Shown: positions 45,056-54,666, numbered from the stretch's first letter. The stretch is 64,000 nucleotides of DNA from Nostoc sp. FACHB-280 (GCF_014697615.1 NZ_JACJSD010000010.1:1-64000); one strand, 5' to 3'. Translations and numbers: made by a program. The notes: generated by a model not told the origin, from the sequence alone.

Positions 45056-45844
45056 TCAATGCCTCAATCCATGCTCTTTCAGAATTCCATCTATCCAAGC
45101 TAAATTCTCTGCTGACATTGGAGGTAATGGTTGTTGAGTATAGTCAATTACCAAATCATAGTTACCTTCTGCATATAGCTGATTAATTAATGTTTGTAAA
45201 TCTAGTAATGGTTCTGTATCACCTTCACGTAGAGGTAAGAGAAAAGTAGGTATAGGATTTGGTAAATTAAAGGGGTATAAATCAGCTTTTGGACGCGTTG
45301 TCGCACGACTGACCAAAATTCTATAGTCAGTTTGTAAATTATTTTGGAGTGGCTGAATTGATTTACCATCCCGCAGTAAATCAATTTCTACCAAATTAGT
45401 GTAACTGCCTAAAACCTGTAATCTTTTTTTTATATAGGCATTTCTGCCTTCCCCTGAACGTTTGTTTTTTGGCGATAAGATTTCAATTGTGGTGACAACT
45501 TCTTGTGTTGTTATATCTCGCACTTCTAAGTAAGTTTCTTTGACAGTTTCTGGCATAGCGACATCAACTGTCACAGCTTCAACAGAGGGTGATTTTATAG
45601 TTAAGGTAGTCGGTTCTGCTGATGATTTTTGTGTTGTACTCTGCACTGAGACATCAGCAATTCCAACTAACAGTGAATCTTCATCAATTGTCTGATAGAC
45701 TCGCTTTTCTATAGCAACTTTATATTTAGGACGCAGTTGAGGATTCAATATTCGGAAAATTGCCGCAATTAATAGATTGTGAACTTCCGACCAAAATAGT
45801 GGGTTCTCTAAATACGGGTTCATCCCTGGAAATGGTGAAGCCAT
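45056..45844 (-). CDS. DUF4058 family protein
   Basis: A 262-residue protein beginning MASPFPGMNPYLENPLFWSE, the hallmark of the DUF4058 family, which is abundant in cyanobacteria. KYKVAIEKRVYQTI, then EVVTTIEILSPKNKRSGEGR with a conserved E-x-L-S-P-x-N-K, resembles the acid/lysine pair of restriction-endonuclease-like folds. The ATG at 45844 has GGAGG at the proper distance. The function of the family is unknown. Confidence 0.85.
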   Translation of the reverse strand: MASPFPGMNPYLENPLFWSEVHNLLIAAIFRILNPQLRPKYKVAIEKRVYQTIDEDSLLVGIADVSVQSTTQKSSAEPTTLTIKSPSVEAVTVDVAMPETVKETYLEVRDITTQEVVTTIEILSPKNKRSGEGRNAYIKKRLQVLGSYTNLVEIDLLRDGKSIQPLQNNLQTDYRILVSRATTRPKADLYPFNLPNPIPTFLLPLREGDTEPLLDLQTLINQLYAEGNYDLVIDYTQQPLPPMSAENLAWIDGILKEHGLRH

Positions 45845-45920
45845 TGGCACACCTCCAAATAGTTACTATTTTAATTCTTCATCAACTAATTGGTCTGAGC
45901 TATTGTGCCAAGGTTGCTGA

Positions 45921-46904
45921 TTAACTCAAACCTAGTTCTCGTTTGAGTAAGTTAATTGAATTCAACCCAATATAATTTTCTACTTTAATTAATTTTGGTG
46001 GTCGAATAATATCTTCAGCCGCCGCTTGTACTGCTAATTGTACTGATCGAAAACTGGCAACATCACTAATAATAACTTCCGCCCGCTTGACAATTGCCTG
46101 AAGTTTATAAGCATCTTTTGGTTGTGCAGTCATCACTAGTAGTTCATCACCGCGTAAACCGTGCAGAATAACTTCAGCCGCACGGGCAATACCAGTACTC
46201 AGGCTGACGATGCCGATACAATTATCTTTGGGCAAATTTTTAACTAGATTCAGTTCTTTACTGTAGTCGTAGATATCTAAAGGAATGACTCGCACAGCTT
46301 TTGGTGCGGCAATTTGTTCAACCTCACCAATAAAATAGCGACTGGTAACAACTGTAGCCGAGTTAGTTTTATCCAACACAGCTGCTAATTCTTCCATTCT
46401 GATGAGTTGGATGGGAATTTTGAGTGATTGCTCTAATTCATATACCATCAATTCCCCAGCGCCGATATCTTGAGAAGGAACTGCAACCAGTACTTGGGCG
46501 CTACAACGCAAACGCCAATCCATTTCTGCCAAAAATAGCTCACGGGCTTGACTGAGAGAACAGCCTTGGGCAAGGAGTTGGTCAAGGGCTTGCTGTACGA
46601 CTTTGTATGCTTCGGGGTGTTGTTGGAGAATTGGTGATTGTAATCTACTACCGCCCTCGTGTCCTTGAGCGCGGACATAAATTCCTGAACCTGCCAGACT
46701 TTCTACTAAGCCTTCGTCTTCTAGCTGTCGATAAACTTTACTAATAGTGTTGCGGTGTAACCCAGTTTGCATTGCTAATGCCCTGGTGCTGGGCAATTTG
46801 TACGCTGGGGGATATTGGCGAGATGCGATCGCAAACCGGATTTGATTAAATAATTGGGTAGAGGCAGGGATTTCACTGTCTGGCTGAATACGGAATTGAA
46901 TCAT
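45921..46904 (-). CDS. GntR-family transcriptional regulator
   Basis: A 327-residue protein from the ATG at 46904, with AGGAG eight bases upstream. The winged helix-turn-helix covers residues about 10-75 (LPSTRALAMQTGLHRNTISK, then VYRQLEDEGLVESLAGSGIY). The C-terminal 200 residues are not the aminotransferase domain of MocR-type regulators; they form an alpha/beta domain with several hydrophobic strands (SATVVTSRYFIGEVEQIA) that might be a periplasmic-binding-like ligand domain. Target genes are not evident. Confidence 0.8.
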   Translation of the reverse strand: MIQFRIQPDSEIPASTQLFNQIRFAIASRQYPPAYKLPSTRALAMQTGLHRNTISKVYRQLEDEGLVESLAGSGIYVRAQGHEGGSRLQSPILQQHPEAYKVVQQALDQLLAQGCSLSQARELFLAEMDWRLRCSAQVLVAVPSQDIGAGELMVYELEQSLKIPIQLIRMEELAAVLDKTNSATVVTSRYFIGEVEQIAAPKAVRVIPLDIYDYSKELNLVKNLPKDNCIGIVSLSTGIARAAEVILHGLRGDELLVMTAQPKDAYKLQAIVKRAEVIISDVASFRSVQLAVQAAAEDIIRPPKLIKVENYIGLNSINLLKRELGLS

Positions 46905-47042
46905 CACCAAAACTCCTGAATCAAGTAACAATCAGCAATTAGCTAATCATGCTACTTGTAGTATTTTTTATTTGTAACACTTAAGAGGTAATATCCGATA
47001 CAGGTCAAGTATAAAGCCATCTCATCTGGATTGGCGCAATTT

Positions 47043-48665
47043 CTACATATCTAAACCAACGACAGTTACTTCCGGTGGGTGTTCCAGGGTAAATTGATAA
47101 TATATCTCCCGTCTCTCTTGAGGTAAAACGGTTAATTCCCATTCTAAAATTCCCATCTCTCCCAGAGGAATTTGTGGTTGAATGCGAGTGAGGCGAATTT
47201 TAATTTGCTCGTTGCGGCTTACAGGTAATTGTTCGGTAATTTTTAAGTTAGTTTCTTGATTGAGTAAGTTAGTAATTAATAACCGATAAGCGTAAGTAGT
47301 GCGGCGTTGATTGACAATGATTCTTTTATCAACTTGTCGCTCAACTAAGTTACGTTCAATTTTTAAATTTTCATCAATGCCTAAGTTCAAGCTAAATTCT
47401 TGTCCTGGTGCAATATTTTCTAATTGAGTTGTACCGACAAAAATACTATCTCGAAAAATGTTGGCTTTTCCTGGTAATAAAGTTGCGCCATCAGTACTGT
47501 TTTTGACATTAGCTTGTAAATAAGCAAAGCTGACTAAACGCGGCATGGCGACATAGTGAAAAACACAAGGATAATCATCATTAAAAATTGTATTTTTATG
47601 GGGCGCACCGTCACTAGGGATGTTGCTACCACCATTGAGTTTAAAAGTCACGACACTGCCTTCTTTAGCTACTGTCGCTTTGACATTTTCTGCGGTTATG
47701 AAAGCATCCTCCTCTAAATCCTCTTCTTCTGGGGAAAACATCGCTTCAGTCCCAGCAGGTGCAGCCGCTATGGTAGGTAATGATGGCCGAGGTAAGACTC
47801 GTTGCAATGAGCGTGAACGGAGGGTGTCAATGTACCAAGGTTCTAGTTTTGGTGGTAGAGTGCCTAACCCCGGTTTCGCGGTGGAGAGGGTGAGTGCTAC
47901 ATCTTGCCAATCTTCGCCAGTATTTTGGGTAACTTCCGCCAGATAGCTTAAATGTACCGACTGACTGGCACTATCAACCCGTAAGTCATAAAGGGGAGTC
48001 CAGGCAGCCCGATTGACAATGTAGGACACTTCTAGCTCAAATTCGCCAGCACCAGCAACTTCAACACCAACCACCAAGTTAAAACTTTCTTTGGGATGGG
48101 GTGTTTGAATGTTGTGTAATGTGGCGCGGAGTGCTTGCAGTTGCTTATCTAGTTCCTGCTGTTGACTGTGACAATCACCAGATGCGATCGCATATTCACT
48201 ATACTGGCTGCCCAAAAAATTCAAAAAATCTAAGGTTTCGCTGAGACTGAGATTTTTGCGGGACAAACTTTGAGCAAATGGTTCCTCGGTTTTTTCCCGC
48301 AAACCCTCAATAAATTGAGCCTGCAAAGCTAAGGCATCAATTTGCGCCTGGAGATTGCGTTTTTCAGATTCTATTTGTTGAATTTGGCGGTTTAACTGAG
48401 CTGCTCGTTCGGCAACAGGTTCTGTAGTGTAAATGCGATCGCTACTCACTCCCAACAAGCTCACTCCTACAGTACCTGCACCGCTCACCCGCACAGAATC
48501 AGTTTCAAGAGTGACTGGCAGTGAATTAATCACCAATTCCCTTTCTACCCCTACCAAAGCAACTACACCTCGGCGTGTCACTAAGGCTTGATTACTGTAA
48601 ACCGTCACGGCTACTACCTGGGTTGGGACTGTCTTTCTCAAAGAAGGAGTTTCCAGGTTTGTCAC
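47043..48665 (-). CDS. DUF4139 (mucoidy-inhibitor MuiA-like) protein
   Basis: A 540-residue soluble protein. Residues about 80-200 form a coiled coil (AAQLNRQIQQIESEKRNLQA), flanked by the N-terminal beta region ATVTVYSNQALVTRRG-like sequence and the C-terminal beta-rich DUF4139 domain (TPLYDLRVDSASQSVHLSYL; WQDVALTLSTAKPG). The homologue MuiA in Rhizobium was named for a mucoidy effect on exopolysaccharide, but the molecular function is unknown. It shows no signal sequence. Confidence 0.8.
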   Translation of the reverse strand: MTNLETPSLRKTVPTQVVAVTVYSNQALVTRRGVVALVGVERELVINSLPVTLETDSVRVSGAGTVGVSLLGVSSDRIYTTEPVAERAAQLNRQIQQIESEKRNLQAQIDALALQAQFIEGLREKTEEPFAQSLSRKNLSLSETLDFLNFLGSQYSEYAIASGDCHSQQQELDKQLQALRATLHNIQTPHPKESFNLVVGVEVAGAGEFELEVSYIVNRAAWTPLYDLRVDSASQSVHLSYLAEVTQNTGEDWQDVALTLSTAKPGLGTLPPKLEPWYIDTLRSRSLQRVLPRPSLPTIAAAPAGTEAMFSPEEEDLEEDAFITAENVKATVAKEGSVVTFKLNGGSNIPSDGAPHKNTIFNDDYPCVFHYVAMPRLVSFAYLQANVKNSTDGATLLPGKANIFRDSIFVGTTQLENIAPGQEFSLNLGIDENLKIERNLVERQVDKRIIVNQRRTTYAYRLLITNLLNQETNLKITEQLPVSRNEQIKIRLTRIQPQIPLGEMGILEWELTVLPQERREIYYQFTLEHPPEVTVVGLDM

Positions 48666-48844
48666 TGCCAGCTTTCCCCCATATCAAATGACTCTGCTGG
48701 TTAACTTTTTAATGGTTCAGGTACTTTCCGTCAAGCAAGTGGACGATATAGCAGTGGAAGTATGGGTTAGGAGATTTAAAAAGTACAAATGCCAAGGAAG
48801 AGTAATAATTTTACCTCCTGCCTGGTTGGTGAGCGACTTGCCTT

Positions 48845-48993
48845 GAGCGTTCGCGCAGCGTCTCCGTCAGGAGAAGCCGAAAGGAGTCGAATCACTGGTT
48901 AGTGAGCGAAGTCGAACCACTGGTTGGTGAGCGAAGTCGAACCACTGGTTGGTGAGCGAAGTCGAACCACTGGTTAGTGAGCGAAGTCGAACC
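48845..48993. repeat. Dispersed 32-bp repeat plus four 25-bp tandem repeats
   Basis: A GAGCGTTCGCGCAGCGTCTC copy (48845-48876, ending CCGTCAGGAGAAG) is followed by four tandem copies of a 25-bp unit, ACTGGTTAGTGAGCGAAGTC plus GAACC, at 48894-48993. Copies 1 and 4 read TTAGTG while 2 and 3 read TTGGTG. The 32-bp sequence recurs at 57522-57553 with one difference. The repeats lie between the DUF4139 and LysR genes within a gap of about 350 bases that otherwise holds nothing I recognise. Confidence 0.85.
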
Positions 48994-49016
48994 ACTGCCT
49001 TCTGCTATATCAAAAC

Positions 49017-49946
49017 TTAATCAACCGTGCTGTAAACAGGAGCTTCAGTTTGTTCAACAAATGTTTTTGCCGCATCCAGCAAATACTCATAATAAGTCCG
49101 AGCGACAATTGACAACTGTTTCCCTGCCGGATAAACCATGTACCAAGCTCGTTTGATGGGGAAGTGCTGCACATCCAAAATACTAAACTCCGAAGCATCT
49201 GAGAGTAAAGTATGACGGGATAAAACAGAGATGCCTAAACCACCTGCGATCGCTTGTTTAATTGCTTCATTACTCCCCAATTCCAGCTTGACATTTACCT
49301 TTACCCCATGTTCTTCTAACAAAGCCTGCACAGCGCGGCGAGTTCCTGAACCGGGTTCACGCATAATAAAAGGCTCATCGTTTAACTCGTGAATTGGAAT
49401 ATTTTTCTCTTTTGCTAGACGATGATTTACTGGTGCAAACACCACCAGAGGATTGTCTAAAAATGGCTCACAATTCACATCCAAATGTTCTGGAACCTGA
49501 CTCATAATGTACAAGTCGTCCAGATTATTCATCATCCGGTCAATAATTTTTTCGTGATTTGTGACTTGCAGGGAAATATCAATTCCTGGGTAACGCTGAC
49601 AAAATGGCCCCAACAAACGCGGAATAAAATACTTGGCTGTGGTAATGACTGCTAAACGTAATTGCCCTTGCTTTAGCCCTTTTAAATCCGCCACTTTCAT
49701 CTCAAACTGAGCAATAGTCTCAAAAATCTGTCGGCAAGTGGCAAACAGTTCTCTACCCGCCTCTGTCAAATACAAACGTTTCCCCACCTGCTCAAACAAA
49801 GGCAAACCTACAGATTTTGTCAATTGCTTAATTTGCATAGAGACTGTAGGTTGAGTCAGAAATAATTCTTCCGCAGCACGAGTAAAGCTACCATGCCGAG
49901 CCGCCGCTTCAAATACCTTCAACTGGTGTAGCGTCGCTTGGTTCAA
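49017..49946 (-). CDS. LysR-type regulator of inorganic-carbon genes (CmpR/CcmR-like)
   Basis: A 309-residue LysR protein. The helix-turn-helix near residues 18-40 reads SFTRAAEELFLTQPTVSMQI; the effector domain follows with LRLAVITTAKYFIPRLLGPF and SNEAIKQAIAGGLGISVLSR. Among cyanobacterial LysR proteins the sequence looks like the RbcR/CmpR/CcmR group, which senses 2-phosphoglycolate, RuBP or NADP+. In Anabaena a CmpR gene sits beside the ccm cluster. Position next to ccmO supports the call, but telling CmpR from CcmR needs a tree. Confidence 0.82.
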   Translation of the reverse strand: MNQATLHQLKVFEAAARHGSFTRAAEELFLTQPTVSMQIKQLTKSVGLPLFEQVGKRLYLTEAGRELFATCRQIFETIAQFEMKVADLKGLKQGQLRLAVITTAKYFIPRLLGPFCQRYPGIDISLQVTNHEKIIDRMMNNLDDLYIMSQVPEHLDVNCEPFLDNPLVVFAPVNHRLAKEKNIPIHELNDEPFIMREPGSGTRRAVQALLEEHGVKVNVKLELGSNEAIKQAIAGGLGISVLSRHTLLSDASEFSILDVQHFPIKRAWYMVYPAGKQLSIVARTYYEYLLDAAKTFVEQTEAPVYSTVD

Positions 49947-50219
49947 GGGTGATTCTCCTCTAATAGCGATCTATAGATATAAAACTAGTATCACTAAACA
50001 CCTACCAATCAAGCAGTGTTGCTCATACAAAGTTATGAGTTTTAGTATAGATAAAAATCTATTTTCGCTATTAAAAGAAAGATATTTGATTTATAGTCCG
50101 TAAAAGTTATGATCAAAACAACAAGCGAAGCGTAAGATGCCTTCCAGCCAAGATGAATGCTGAATACTGAATTCTGAGGAGAATTTTCCCACTATTCGTC
50201 ACTCATGATTCAAAATTCA

Positions 50220-51017
50220 TCATTCATCCTTCCATAATTCTTCGGTAACTTTTGCAGGCAACTTAGCCAAATCTGGCAACTGAAGTACCTCTAACTCCGC
50301 AACTTGCTCTTTAATATTCACAGGCATCTTAATTGGTTGCCGTTCTTCGATCCAACAACTTGCTACTGGTAAAGTTTGTTCCAACTCATCCAAAGGCCTC
50401 GGAATCACCATCACTGCGTTCAATTCCCCAATCCGTTCTGCCTCGTACATTCCTGCTTCCACTGCTACTGCGACATTAGCCACAGAGCCACGAATAATAG
50501 CTGTACACAAACCAGCACCAATTTTTTCATAGGCTGCTAACTGCACATCAGCCGATTTAAGCATGGCATCGCAAGCTCCTACCATCGCCGGAAACCCGCG
50601 CGTTTCCACTAATCCAATCGCTAAGTTACTCAAACGGCTGTAACTACCTTCCTCCATATATTTACTTAATCTATTTGTAATGGGCAACACTACATCTAGA
50701 TTAGGAAAAGGGCGAGGAATTACCAAACTAGAAACTAGTTGACCAAACTGTTCAGCAGTCTGTACACCTGATTCTACTGCTAGGCGGACATCAGCAATAC
50801 CACCCCGTACAATTGCTGTACAGTGACCACTGCCAATTTTTTCATATCCCACTAGGTGAACCCCAGCAGATTTTAACATCATATCAGCAGTGCCAACTAT
50901 AGCTGGAAAGCTGAGGGTAGATACCAAACCCAAGGCAGTGTCCTTGAGGTTATCTCTATCTCGTCGACGTGATGCTGCCCGAACAGTACTAAGGGACTGT
51001 TGATTATATGTGTCCAT
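50220..51017 (-). CDS. ccmO: Carboxysome shell protein CcmO
   Basis: A 265-residue protein with two bacterial-microcompartment domains: residues about 28-115 ([40 protein letters not shown]) and 130-215 (AIGLVETRGFPAMVGACDAM; VQLAAYEKIGAGLCTAIIRG). Tandem-BMC proteins form pseudohexamers with larger pores. CcmO is needed for shell formation in S. elongatus. It follows ccmN by 138 bases on the same strand, so it may have its own promoter. Confidence 0.95.
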   Translation of the reverse strand: MDTYNQQSLSTVRAASRRRDRDNLKDTALGLVSTLSFPAIVGTADMMLKSAGVHLVGYEKIGSGHCTAIVRGGIADVRLAVESGVQTAEQFGQLVSSLVIPRPFPNLDVVLPITNRLSKYMEEGSYSRLSNLAIGLVETRGFPAMVGACDAMLKSADVQLAAYEKIGAGLCTAIIRGSVANVAVAVEAGMYEAERIGELNAVMVIPRPLDELEQTLPVASCWIEERQPIKMPVNIKEQVAELEVLQLPDLAKLPAKVTEELWKDE

Positions 51018-51155
51018 GTGAATTCTCCAGGATACTCACAGTCTATGCTAAAGGTAAGCAAAAGGCTGAAGAATCAAGAATAAAAGATGAAAGCGGTTTT
51101 TTCATCCTTCATAATTAATACTTCATCACTTTAGGGGACAACTTACAATTAACAC

Positions 51156-51902
51156 TTATTCAGGCGGTTCGTCAGACTTAGGATTATTCAAGGATTGCCT
51201 ATGGGGAAACAATGTTGTTAACAGCCTGTGGATACTTCCTTGCCCATAAATTTGAGTGCCAAAAATATCAGAAGATTCAGAATTTTCCGCGCTCACTTCT
51301 GATGAACTAGCAGCAGTTTCATCATTCTGGTTCGGAGGTGCTTGGGCAGAGGGTGTGGGCGAAGGTTGAGGAATCGAAATCGACTGGTGCGTTAACTCCA
51401 AGAAAGCAGAAGCGGAGAGATTAGTAGAGGAGATAGACATCGGTTTTGCCTCAGTTTCTCCTAAATTAATGCCTGCTGGTGGTTGCTGTTGAGTATCAGG
51501 AACAGCAGCATCATTGATCGGTGGTGCTGGTGCTTCGGCAAGACTAATCTGACGACTAGTATCTCCTAACACTGAGCTTGGTGATATAACTGTTCCTGGT
51601 GCGACAGAACAGTTAAAAACTGTTGTGGCTGCACCAATACAAGCATTTGTACCAATTTTGCCTGTTCCCACCATCAAAAAACCGGCTCCCAGGTTAGCCC
51701 CTGCTTCTATTTCCAGGGTTCCTTCATTGACTTGGAGAATTGACCCCATACCAATACAAACACCAGGGCCAATAATGATTTTGCCGTTGGTAGCCGCTTG
51801 GAGTATGACACCAGGTGCTAACACTGCACTGGGATGAATGATCACCTCGCCACTAATATAAGGGTCAAAGTTATTGTGGAGGCGCAGTGGCGGCACAGAC
51901 AT
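51156..51902 (-). CDS. ccmN: Carboxysome assembly protein CcmN
   Basis: A 248-residue protein. The first 130 residues form a left-handed beta-helix with hexad repeats (EVIIHPSAVLAPGVILQAAT; KIIIGPGVCIGMGSIL). A long serine/proline-rich linker follows, and the end (GTQIYGQGSIHRLLTTLFPH, residues about 215-234) is the short amphipathic encapsulation peptide that binds the shell protein CcmK2. CcmN links CcmM/Rubisco condensates with the shell. Length and layout are typical. Confidence 0.93.
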   Translation of the reverse strand: MSVPPLRLHNNFDPYISGEVIIHPSAVLAPGVILQAATNGKIIIGPGVCIGMGSILQVNEGTLEIEAGANLGAGFLMVGTGKIGTNACIGAATTVFNCSVAPGTVISPSSVLGDTSRQISLAEAPAPPINDAAVPDTQQQPPAGINLGETEAKPMSISSTNLSASAFLELTHQSISIPQPSPTPSAQAPPNQNDETAASSSEVSAENSESSDIFGTQIYGQGSIHRLLTTLFPHRQSLNNPKSDEPPE

Positions 51903-51938
51903 GGAAAATTAAACCTCGGAAGATAGAAGTGCTGAGGA

Positions 51939-51979
51939 GCCAGTGCGTTGCGGAGGTTCCCTCCGTTGTAGCAACTGGC
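51939..51979. repeat. Intergenic palindromic repeat downstream of ccmM
   Basis: GCCAGTGCGTTGCGGAGG and CTCCGTTGTAGCAACTGGC form an imperfect inverted repeat around TTCC. This type of repeat (GCCAGT..CGGAGG..CTCCG) is widely scattered in Nostocales genomes. It is located in the 238-base gap between ccmM and ccmN. Confidence 0.6.
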
Positions 51980-52082
51980 GTTGCTGAGTTCTGAGTGCTG
52001 AGTATAAATACAACATCTTCAGTTTAGAAATGAAGATGACTCGTTGACTAAACTGACTTGCCTTTTACTCAGCGAGAAGTTG

Positions 52083-52103
52083 GAGCGGCGGAAGCCGCCG
52101 CTC
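52083..52103. other. GC-rich hairpin between ccmM and ccmN
   Basis: GAGCGGCGG and CCGCCGCTC form perfect nine-bp arms around a three-base loop, about 40 bases after the ccmM stop and 180 bases before the ccmN start. There is no following T-run on the transcribed strand. It could protect the 3' end of the upstream message or partly limit read-through into ccmN-ccmO. Confidence 0.55.
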
Positions 52104-52140
52104 TGAACTTCGGTGACTCAGCACTTTCAACTCAGCACTA

Positions 52141-53814
52141 CTACGGACGTTGAATAATTGTTTCTAACACACGACGTTTAGCTTTGGGGTCAATGCCAAT
52201 CAAGCGCAGGTATTCACCTTCATATTCAGACAGGTATGCTTCTAAAGCTGCGATCGCATCTCTTTCCGATCTAGCCTCAATTTGCCCACAGCTAGACCAA
52301 GAACCAGTCCGAAAACGTCTTTGGTCTACGTGTTCCGCACTAATTTTGTAACCGCCAGCCAGCAATTGCCGTAACTGGTCTACAACTTCTGCACTCAAAC
52401 GGTTGCTGCCTACAGGCGCTGTGGCTGTTGCAGTAGCCGAGCCATAACTGCTGGTAGCAGCGTAAGATTTTTGACCATTAGAGGGCGCAACTGGGCCATT
52501 CGGTCTTTGAATAATACTTTCTAATATCCGGCGTTTAGCTTTCGGGTCAATACCAATCAAGCGGACATACTCGCCTTGATGATTGCCAATACATTCTTCT
52601 AGAGCCGCTACAACTTGGTCGGTTGAAGTAGCTTCTATCGGCTTACAACTAGCCCAAGAGCCAGTCCGAAAACGACGCTCATCTACGTGTTCCGTACCAA
52701 TTTTGTACCCACCAGCCAACAGTTTGCGGATTTGGTCTACAGTTTCCGCACTAATGGAACCAATTCCAGCACTGCTACCATTACCATTACCGTTGTAGCC
52801 AGCACTACCTGTACTTGCCGGAGCTTTAAAGCTAGTAGTTGTTGGTTGGACTGAACCATCTGGGCGTTGAATAATTGTTTCTAACACCCGACGCTTACCT
52901 TTGGGGTCAATCCCAAATAAACGCACGTACTCACCACTATGGTCGGCCAAACAGCCTTCTAATGCTGATAAGGCTTCATTCAATGATCTGGGTTCAATTG
53001 GCTGGCAGCTAGTCCAACAACCTGTACGGAACCGTCTTTGGTCTACATGTTCTGTACCAATTTTGTAACCTTGCTCCAGTAGATAGCGTACTTGATCGAC
53101 TGTTTCTGCACCCAAGCTATTGCTTGCCACTTCACTACTCCTTTCCAACTCTAAGACAGTTAAACCATTACTACTTGTATAAGATTTAGCTAATTCATCC
53201 CGGATGGGTGCAATACATTTGTTATCAGCAGCACAAAGATAACCAGCACGCAGTGCCTGATTAATTCCCACAACATGATGAGCAAATTGCTGGTCTTGGT
53301 TCTGCACATCTGGCAGACGGTCAGCTTGCTGCTGGCTGGTAATTATCGCTCCCGACGGTACATATTTACCTGGGGGAATTTCTACATCTTGTATTAAAGC
53401 GTGCATCATCACGATGCAACCTGCGCCCACTCTGGCATTAAATACTGTGGAGCGAAAGCCAATAAAGCAACTATCCCCTACATAAGCTGGGCCATGAATC
53501 AGAGCCATGTGGGTAATGGAGGCATTCTTACCAATCCACACCGAGTATTCATTGCCATCATCACCAATGACTCGGCCTTGCTCCAACCCATGAATCACTA
53601 CACCATCTTGGATATTGGTATTTTCACCGATGTAAAAAGGTGTACCTTCATCCGCCCTAATCGAAGTCCCTGGAGCGACGATTACATTTGCACCTATCTG
53701 CACATCTCCAATCACGTTGGAGAAGGAGTGGACAAATGAGGTTTTGTGGATTTCTGGCTCAGCTAAACTTCTTGACCACGGGGTTGGGGGTGCCGCCGTG
53801 CTGCTGACTGCCAT
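52141..53814 (-). CDS. ccmM: Carboxysome scaffold CcmM, gamma-carbonic anhydrase with three RbcS-like repeats
   Basis: A 557-residue protein. Residues 20-205 form the gamma-carbonic-anhydrase beta-helix; His75, His102 and His107 sit where zinc ligands are expected, and Cys194/Cys200 form the pair known to make the essential disulfide in active CcmM. Three SSUL (RbcS-like) modules follow at about 237-320, 358-440 and 478-557, each with an EHVD.RRFRTG.W.SC..I core, which condense Rubisco. Module 1 has two cysteines (GCWTSC), suggesting redox control as in S. elongatus. Linkers are glycine/serine/alanine-rich. The active-site residues suggest a working anhydrase. Confidence 0.97.
   Translation of the reverse strand: MAVSSTAAPPTPWSRSLAEPEIHKTSFVHSFSNVIGDVQIGANVIVAPGTSIRADEGTPFYIGENTNIQDGVVIHGLEQGRVIGDDGNEYSVWIGKNASITHMALIHGPAYVGDSCFIGFRSTVFNARVGAGCIVMMHALIQDVEIPPGKYVPSGAIITSQQQADRLPDVQNQDQQFAHHVVGINQALRAGYLCAADNKCIAPIRDELAKSYTSSNGLTVLELERSSEVASNSLGAETVDQVRYLLEQGYKIGTEHVDQRRFRTGCWTSCQPIEPRSLNEALSALEGCLADHSGEYVRLFGIDPKGKRRVLETIIQRPDGSVQPTTTSFKAPASTGSAGYNGNGNGSSAGIGSISAETVDQIRKLLAGGYKIGTEHVDERRFRTGSWASCKPIEATSTDQVVAALEECIGNHQGEYVRLIGIDPKAKRRILESIIQRPNGPVAPSNGQKSYAATSSYGSATATATAPVGSNRLSAEVVDQLRQLLAGGYKISAEHVDQRRFRTGSWSSCGQIEARSERDAIAALEAYLSEYEGEYLRLIGIDPKAKRRVLETIIQRP
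53128..53143 (-). promoter_or_regulatory. Internal ribosome-binding site and GTG start within ccmM
   Basis: On the coding strand AAGGAG (53143-53138) stands seven bases before an in-frame GTG (53130-53128, Val229). It lies just between the carbonic-anhydrase domain and the first SSUL module. Translation from it would yield a protein of about 329 residues with three SSUL modules, the counterpart of the short form CcmM35 of S. elongatus, which is also made from an internal start. Confidence 0.75.
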
Positions 53815-53821
53815 TGCGAGA

Positions 53822-53925
53822 TTCCTCCTGAATTAAGCTTTTGTCTTTTAGTCTTTGGTCATTTGTCCTTTGTCTTTTGTTCTGTGTCTCAAACCAATGA
53901 CTAATGACTAATGACTAATGACTAT
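53822..53925. repeat. Short repeats between ccmM and ccmL
   Basis: TTTGTCTTTTAGTCTTTGGT, GTCATTTGTCCTTTGTC and several ATGACTA heptamers fill the 107-base gap between ccmM and ccmL. They are of the same class as those at 23.8, 24.8 and 41.9 kb. The gap could hold a mRNA processing or secondary promoter site but none is evident. Confidence 0.65.
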
Positions 53926-54224
53926 CTATATTGGTCTTTTTTACTGTAAATAAGGCGATCTTGAACATGAATAGTATCAATTATCGCCACCACTGCTGCA
54001 TCCAAAGGGCGTTGTTCGTTGCCAAGAATTTGACGAGCGGCACTGCCACGACTGACTAGCACCCACTCATCTACTCCTGCTCCTACGGTATCCGCTGCTA
54101 CCTCGTATTTTGGTAAGGTATTTCCTTCTTCATCCACTAATTGCAACATCAGTAGTTTGACACCTCTAAGACTTGGATCTTTTTGAGTGCTAACTACTGT
54201 GCCACGTACTTTGGCAATTTGCAT
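53922..54224 (-). CDS. ccmL: Carboxysome vertex protein CcmL
   Basis: A 100-residue EutN/CcmL-family protein that forms the pentamers capping carboxysome vertices. MQIAKVRGTVVSTQKDPSLR and the ending VDEWVLVSRGSAARQILGNE are conserved. The start is six bases after the ccmK1 stop, indicating coupling. The last nine codons overlap repeat-type DNA slightly. Confidence 0.96.
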   Translation of the reverse strand: MQIAKVRGTVVSTQKDPSLRGVKLLMLQLVDEEGNTLPKYEVAADTVGAGVDEWVLVSRGSAARQILGNEQRPLDAAVVAIIDTIHVQDRLIYSKKDQYR

Positions 54225-54230
54225 TATATG

Positions 54231-54578
54231 TTATGGTCTTCTACCGCCGAAAGGCCGAATTGCGTTAACATTTTCCCGGAATTGTTCTACGTCTTCTGTA
54301 TAACGAATTGGCAGGACGTATTCTAAGTTTTCATGGGGACGAGCAATGATGTGTGTCGATAGCACTTGTCCGCCATTAACTCGCTTCACTGATTCCACAC
54401 CTGCTGCAACTGAGGCTTGCACTTCCGAAACATCACCCCGCACAATTACTGTTACCCGACCACTACCGATTTTTTCGTAACCTACCAAAGTTACACGGGC
54501 AGCTTTCACCATCGCGTCAGCAGCTTCTACTACTGCTGGAAAGCCAAGGGTTTCTACCATTCCCACTGCAATTGACAT
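54231..54578 (-). CDS. ccmK1: Carboxysome shell protein CcmK1
   Basis: A 115-residue single-domain BMC protein forming hexamers of the shell. [20 protein letters not shown] and [20 protein letters not shown] are the core; the tail [20 protein letters not shown] is longer than in CcmK2, which is the reason for the K1 call. Nearly identical to the gene upstream over 100 residues, so it arose by duplication. Paralogue names follow the usual order and were not tested by a tree. Confidence 0.9.
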   Translation of the reverse strand: MSIAVGMVETLGFPAVVEAADAMVKAARVTLVGYEKIGSGRVTVIVRGDVSEVQASVAAGVESVKRVNGGQVLSTHIIARPHENLEYVLPIRYTEDVEQFRENVNAIRPFGGRRP

Positions 54579-54666
54579 TAGTTTTAATCCCTATTTACAT
54601 TTTCTCAAACAAACAAAAGCGTAGCTCAAGCAAGCAACCCCGTTAGTCACTTTGTATTATCAACTG

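Noticed and set aside
48894-48993. CRISPR-like array
   Set aside because: The four 25-bp copies are directly adjacent with no spacers, and no cas gene is nearby.
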